Notes under the pieces: generated by a model | What the model saw: only the letters and a program-made list of their open reading frames with translations | What the model was told of the DNA's origin: nothing | Database searches by the model: none | Translations under genes and position numbers: made by a program | Source: Candidatus Desulfopertinax cowenii | Lineage (GTDB): Bacteria > Bacillota > Desulfotomaculia > Desulfotomaculales > Desulforudaceae | Direction of reading: 5' to 3' | NCBI GenBank assembly: GCA_001899445.1 | Contig: MPOA01000006.1 | Span: forward strand, 620,001-684,000 | Length of the DNA stretch: 64,000 nt | In this document: positions 61,328-64,000 of the stretch, piece by piece | Layout: each line of letters begins with the position of its first letter | Numbering within the stretch: the stretch's first letter is position 1

Positions 61328-61570
61328 TTTTGCTGAAAAAGCCTATCTATACCTCGTCGTCTGCCGTGCTGAGGCATTATCTCCGGCTACTCGAGTCCGC
61401 ACTAAGGAATGAACTCGCTCGCTCGCCTCGGGCGGCGTTAGAGGCTCGCCCGCTCCGCGGCCTCAGACAGTCGGTCGCCGCTATTCCTCGGCTTCGCTCG
61501 TTCTTTGAATAAGCTCCCAATGTGACCTCCGATAATCCTCAGCACGACAGACTGAGTTTTTCAGCAAAAC
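61328..61570. mobile_element. MITE-like element with terminal inverted repeats and 9-bp target duplication
   Basis: A 243-base element without a gene. Its ends are TTTTGCTGAAAAA (61328-61340) and the complement TTTTTCAGCAAAA (61557-61569); an inner repeat GTCTGCCGTGCTGAGG near 61357 matches the complement of 61534-61552 with one mismatch. Both sides carry CTGATTAGA (61319-61327 and 61571-61579), a direct 9-bp repeat. The left copy contains the queA stop and the right copy the purA stop. Family is not known; no similar copy is in the window. The fold-back RNA may terminate both genes. Confidence 0.85.
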
Positions 61571-61574
61571 CTGA

Positions 61575-62879
61575 TTAGAATCCCCGGCGGGCCTTTTTGA
61601 AGAACTTCGCGAGTACGATAGTCTGTTCGCGTCCGGGCCCTACGCTCACCAGGCCGACCGGCACCCCGGTCAGCTTCGCCAGCCGGGCAAGATACCCGCG
61701 CGCCGCCGGGGGAAGCCCATCGTAAGTCCGCACCCCGGTAACGTCTTCCGTCCAGCCCGGCAGTTCCTCGTAAACCGGTTCGCACTCGGCCAGCACCGAA
61801 AGCCGGGCCGGAAAATCGCTGATTTCCCGCCCCCGGTAGCGGTAAGCCCGACAGATCCGGAGCGCGGGCAACCCGCGCAGCACGTCCAGCTTGGTGACGG
61901 CCAGGTAATCGAGGCCGTTGACCCGGGCCGCGTAGCGCAGAATCACGGCGTCCAGCCAGCCGCACCGGCGCGGACGGCCGGTAGTGGTGCCGAACTCGCG
62001 TCCCGCCTCCCGCAGGAGTTCCCCCGTCTCATCGGTCAGTTCGGTGGGAAACGGTCCCTCGCCCACCCTGGTGGTGTACGCCTTGGTCACCCCGACCACG
62101 GTGTCAATCACCCGCGGGCCGACCCCCGCGCCGACCGCGGCGCCCCCGGCCGTCGGGTTCGAGGAGGTGACGTAGGGGTAGGTGCCGTGGTCGATGTCCA
62201 ACAACGTGCCCTGCGCCCCCTCGAAGAGGATGTTTTTGCCGGCCCGGGCCGCCTCGTGGACCAGGAGCGAGGTGTCCCGCACGTAGGGGCGCAAAAACTC
62301 GGCGTAGGCCAGGTAATCCCGGGCCACCTGTTCCGGCTCGGGTCCGTCCACGCCGTGCATCCGCCGCAATACCTCGGCCTTGCGCCACGCCATGCTCTTC
62401 AGGGCCGCGGCCGCTCCTTCCTCCAACAGGTCGACCACCCGGAACCCTTCCCGGGCGTACTTGTCGGTGTACACCGGCCCGATGCCCCGGCGCGTGGTCC
62501 CGAGGCGCCGCAAACCGTCGGGACAATCCTCTTCCAGTTCGTCACACAACCGGTGATAGGGCATGATCACGTGGGCCCGCTCGCTGATGTAAAGCGCGGC
62601 CAGGCGCCGCCCGTCTGCCGTCAGCGATTCCAGTTCCCGGCGCAGAACTTCGGGATCGATCACCACCCCGTTACCGATCACGCAGACTTTCCCGGGATGC
62701 AAAATGCCCGAAGGCACCAGGTGCAGTTTGAATTCCCGCCCGCCGGCCACCACGGTATGGCCGGCGTTGTTGCCCCCCTGGTAGCGGACGATCACGTCCG
62801 CTTTCTCGGCCAGGTAATCGGTAAGTTTGCCTTTCCCCTCGTCTCCCCACTGGGCACCAACCAAGACTACGGTGGACAA
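61575..62879 (-). CDS. purA: Adenylosuccinate synthetase
   Basis: First step from IMP to AMP: IMP + GTP + aspartate. The 434 residues have the P-loop QWGDEGKGKLTDYL at residues 10-23, NNAGHTVV near 38, the IMP loop RRGIGPVYTDK near 130, and the C-terminal PVGLVSVGPGREQTI. The stop lies inside the 9-bp repeat bounding the MITE-like element. It is 14 bases downstream of the flavoprotein gene and probably cotranscribed. Confidence 0.97.
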   Translation of the reverse strand: MSTVVLVGAQWGDEGKGKLTDYLAEKADVIVRYQGGNNAGHTVVAGGREFKLHLVPSGILHPGKVCVIGNGVVIDPEVLRRELESLTADGRRLAALYISERAHVIMPYHRLCDELEEDCPDGLRRLGTTRRGIGPVYTDKYAREGFRVVDLLEEGAAAALKSMAWRKAEVLRRMHGVDGPEPEQVARDYLAYAEFLRPYVRDTSLLVHEAARAGKNILFEGAQGTLLDIDHGTYPYVTSSNPTAGGAAVGAGVGPRVIDTVVGVTKAYTTRVGEGPFPTELTDETGELLREAGREFGTTTGRPRRCGWLDAVILRYAARVNGLDYLAVTKLDVLRGLPALRICRAYRYRGREISDFPARLSVLAECEPVYEELPGWTEDVTGVRTYDGLPPAARGYLARLAKLTGVPVGLVSVGPGREQTIVLAKFFKKARRGF

Positions 62880-62893
62880 TCAACACGCCTCCC

Positions 62894-64000
62894 CTACACT
62901 CTGCTCAGAATCTCCCGGGCGACAATCACCCCAGAAGCGGAGGCCTGCACCAGGCCCCGCGTAACCCCCGCCCCATCCCCCACTGCGAACAGGTTGGCGA
63001 CCGGGGTTTCCAGCCGTTCGTTTAAGGCCAGGCGGGACGAATAAAACTTGACCTCCACCCCGTACAACAGGGTGTGGCGCGCATAAACGCCGGGAGCAAT
63101 CAGGTCCAGCGCCTTCAGCATCTCCACGATCCCCAAAAGGTGCCGGTAGGGAAACACCAGGCTCAGGTCCCCGGGCGTAGCCTCGGGCAGGGTCGGCGTC
63201 ACGAACCCCCGGGCGACCTTTTTCCGGGTGCTCCGCCGCCCGGCGGAGAGATCCCCGAGCCGCTGGACGATTACCCCTTCCCCGAGGAGGTTGGCCAACC
63301 GGGCGATGTAGCGCCCGTAGGCGATGGGCTCCTTGAAGGGCTCGGTGAAGCTCTTGCTGACCAGGATCGCGAAGTTGGTGTTGTTCGTCTTGTTGTAAGC
63401 GTGGGTATGGCCGTTGACGGTGATCAGTCCGTCGTTATTCTCCAAGACCACCTCGCCGTACGGATTCATGCAGAAGGTCCGCACCTTGTCCTCAAAGGCG
63501 CGGGAGATATAGGTACACTTCAACTCGTAAAAGATCCGGGTCAGGGGCTCCAGCACCACCGCCGGCAGCTCCACGCGCACCCCGATATCCACCGGGTTCG
63601 TGGCGATGGGCAGCCCCAAGCGCTGGGCCTCCCGGGTCAGCCATTCAGCGCCCTCGCGGCCCGGGGCGGCGATGACGTATCGCCCGTGAATCACCTCGCC
63701 GTCGGTAGTTTCCACGCCGACCACCCGGTGATCGGCGATGACCATCTGGTGCACGGTGGTATCGGTCCGAATTTCCACGTTCTTTTCCAGGTGTTGATAC
63801 ATTAACTGCAGCACCTCGCCGCAGCGCCCGGTGCCCAGGTGCCTGATGGACAGCGGCACCAGCCGCAGCTCGGCCCGGGTGGCCTTCTTCTGCAGTTCTT
63901 CGAACTCGTCCTGGTCCTTGGGTCCGTACACCACGTCGGGAGCGCCGTACTCCAGGTACAGGCGGTCCACGTAGGCGATCAGCTCCTCGAGGACATCCCG
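62894..64000 (-). CDS. FAD-dependent dehydrogenase (COG2509-like), N-terminus outside window
   Basis: The C-terminal part (about 368 residues) of a flavoprotein; the frame remains open at base 64000, so the N-terminal FAD-binding GxGxxG is not seen. Visible blocks: a middle region with VIAAPGREGAEWL (dinucleotide-fold end) and the C-terminal FAD motif LFAVGDGAGVTRGLVQASASG, where Asp contacts the cofactor. FMNPYGEVVxENN-type residues (CMNPYGEVV) fit the family of uncharacterised FAD-dependent dehydrogenases. Substrate unknown. Confidence 0.85.
   Translation of the reverse strand, partial: RDVLEELIAYVDRLYLEYGAPDVVYGPKDQDEFEELQKKATRAELRLVPLSIRHLGTGRCGEVLQLMYQHLEKNVEIRTDTTVHQMVIADHRVVGVETTDGEVIHGRYVIAAPGREGAEWLTREAQRLGLPIATNPVDIGVRVELPAVVLEPLTRIFYELKCTYISRAFEDKVRTFCMNPYGEVVLENNDGLITVNGHTHAYNKTNNTNFAILVSKSFTEPFKEPIAYGRYIARLANLLGEGVIVQRLGDLSAGRRSTRKKVARGFVTPTLPEATPGDLSLVFPYRHLLGIVEMLKALDLIAPGVYARHTLLYGVEVKFYSSRLALNERLETPVANLFAVGDGAGVTRGLVQASASGVIVAREILSRV

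Overview
This window comes from the chromosome of a GC-rich, Gram-positive, spore-forming sulfate or sulfite reducer of the Desulfotomaculum / Pelotomaculum / Ca. Desulforudis kind. Three things point there. The dissimilatory sulfite reductase set is dsrAB-dsrD with dsrMK and dsrC but no dsrJOP, as in Gram-positive sulfate reducers. Spore genes are present (sleB-ypeB, and spo0F in its usual neighbourhood). The order pyrG / spo0F / fba / transaldolase / rho / rpmE / prfA / prmC / sua5 / mntP / ywlE / rpiB / glyA / wecB / atp is close to that of Bacillus subtilis. The species assignment is inference; no 16S rRNA gene is present. Nearly everything is on the minus strand.

Layout. 1-3.8 kb: F-type ATP synthase operon (atpZ-I-B-E-F-H-A; atpA runs off the left edge). 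3.9-14.3 kb: wecB, glyA, rpiB, a protein-arginine-phosphatase-like ywlE, mntP, sua5, prmC, an accessory island (REP-associated transposase, HepT/MntA toxin-antitoxin pair, palindromic repeats), then prfA, a DUF1385 gene and rpmE. 14.5-22.3 kb: an eleven-gene Mrp/Mbh-type cation/proton antiporter operon with three large antiporter-like subunits and no hydrogenase module. 22.5-25.6 kb: a radical SAM protein, an HPP-family membrane protein and a LysM/M23 peptidase. 25.7-31.8 kb: rho, transaldolase, fba, a Cys-rich unknown, spo0F, a Yip1-type membrane protein and sppA. 31.9-37.4 kb: pyrG, argS, and an lrp-aminotransferase pair behind a T-box leader. 37.5-41.8 kb: an unusual DNA methylase, ypeB, sleB, endonuclease V and cutA.

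41.8-52.8 kb is the sulfite reduction region. From high to low coordinate on the minus strand it holds dsrA, dsrB, dsrD, a TPR gene, a YkgJ-type gene, a ferredoxin, dsrM, dsrK, dsrC and a cobyrinate-diamide-synthase homologue that is most likely the siroheme amidase DsrN. The plus-strand genes fmdB and a HEAT-repeat gene sit in the middle. Terminators and promoters divide it into separate units: dsrABD ends at a terminator, and dsrC appears to be its own transcript. 52.9-64 kb: murA, a membrane MA-type peptidase, a TPR protein, a G5/LysM/M23 peptidase, a SCIFF ranthipeptide (49 codons, TTG start) with its radical SAM maturase, a CBS-ACT protein, tRNA-Gly(CCC), tRNA-Glu(TTC), queA, a MITE-like element with a 9-bp target duplication, purA, and a truncated flavoprotein at the right edge.

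The most notable items are the SCIFF peptide; the hydrogenase-less Mbh-like antiporter whose third large subunit has lost the TM7 lysine; the T-box in front of an Lrp regulator and aminotransferase; the stand-alone promoter and 17-bp perfect-stem terminator around dsrC; the RAYT with matching palindromes; and the MITE inserted exactly at two stop codons. All functions come from reading motifs and context; no database search was run.
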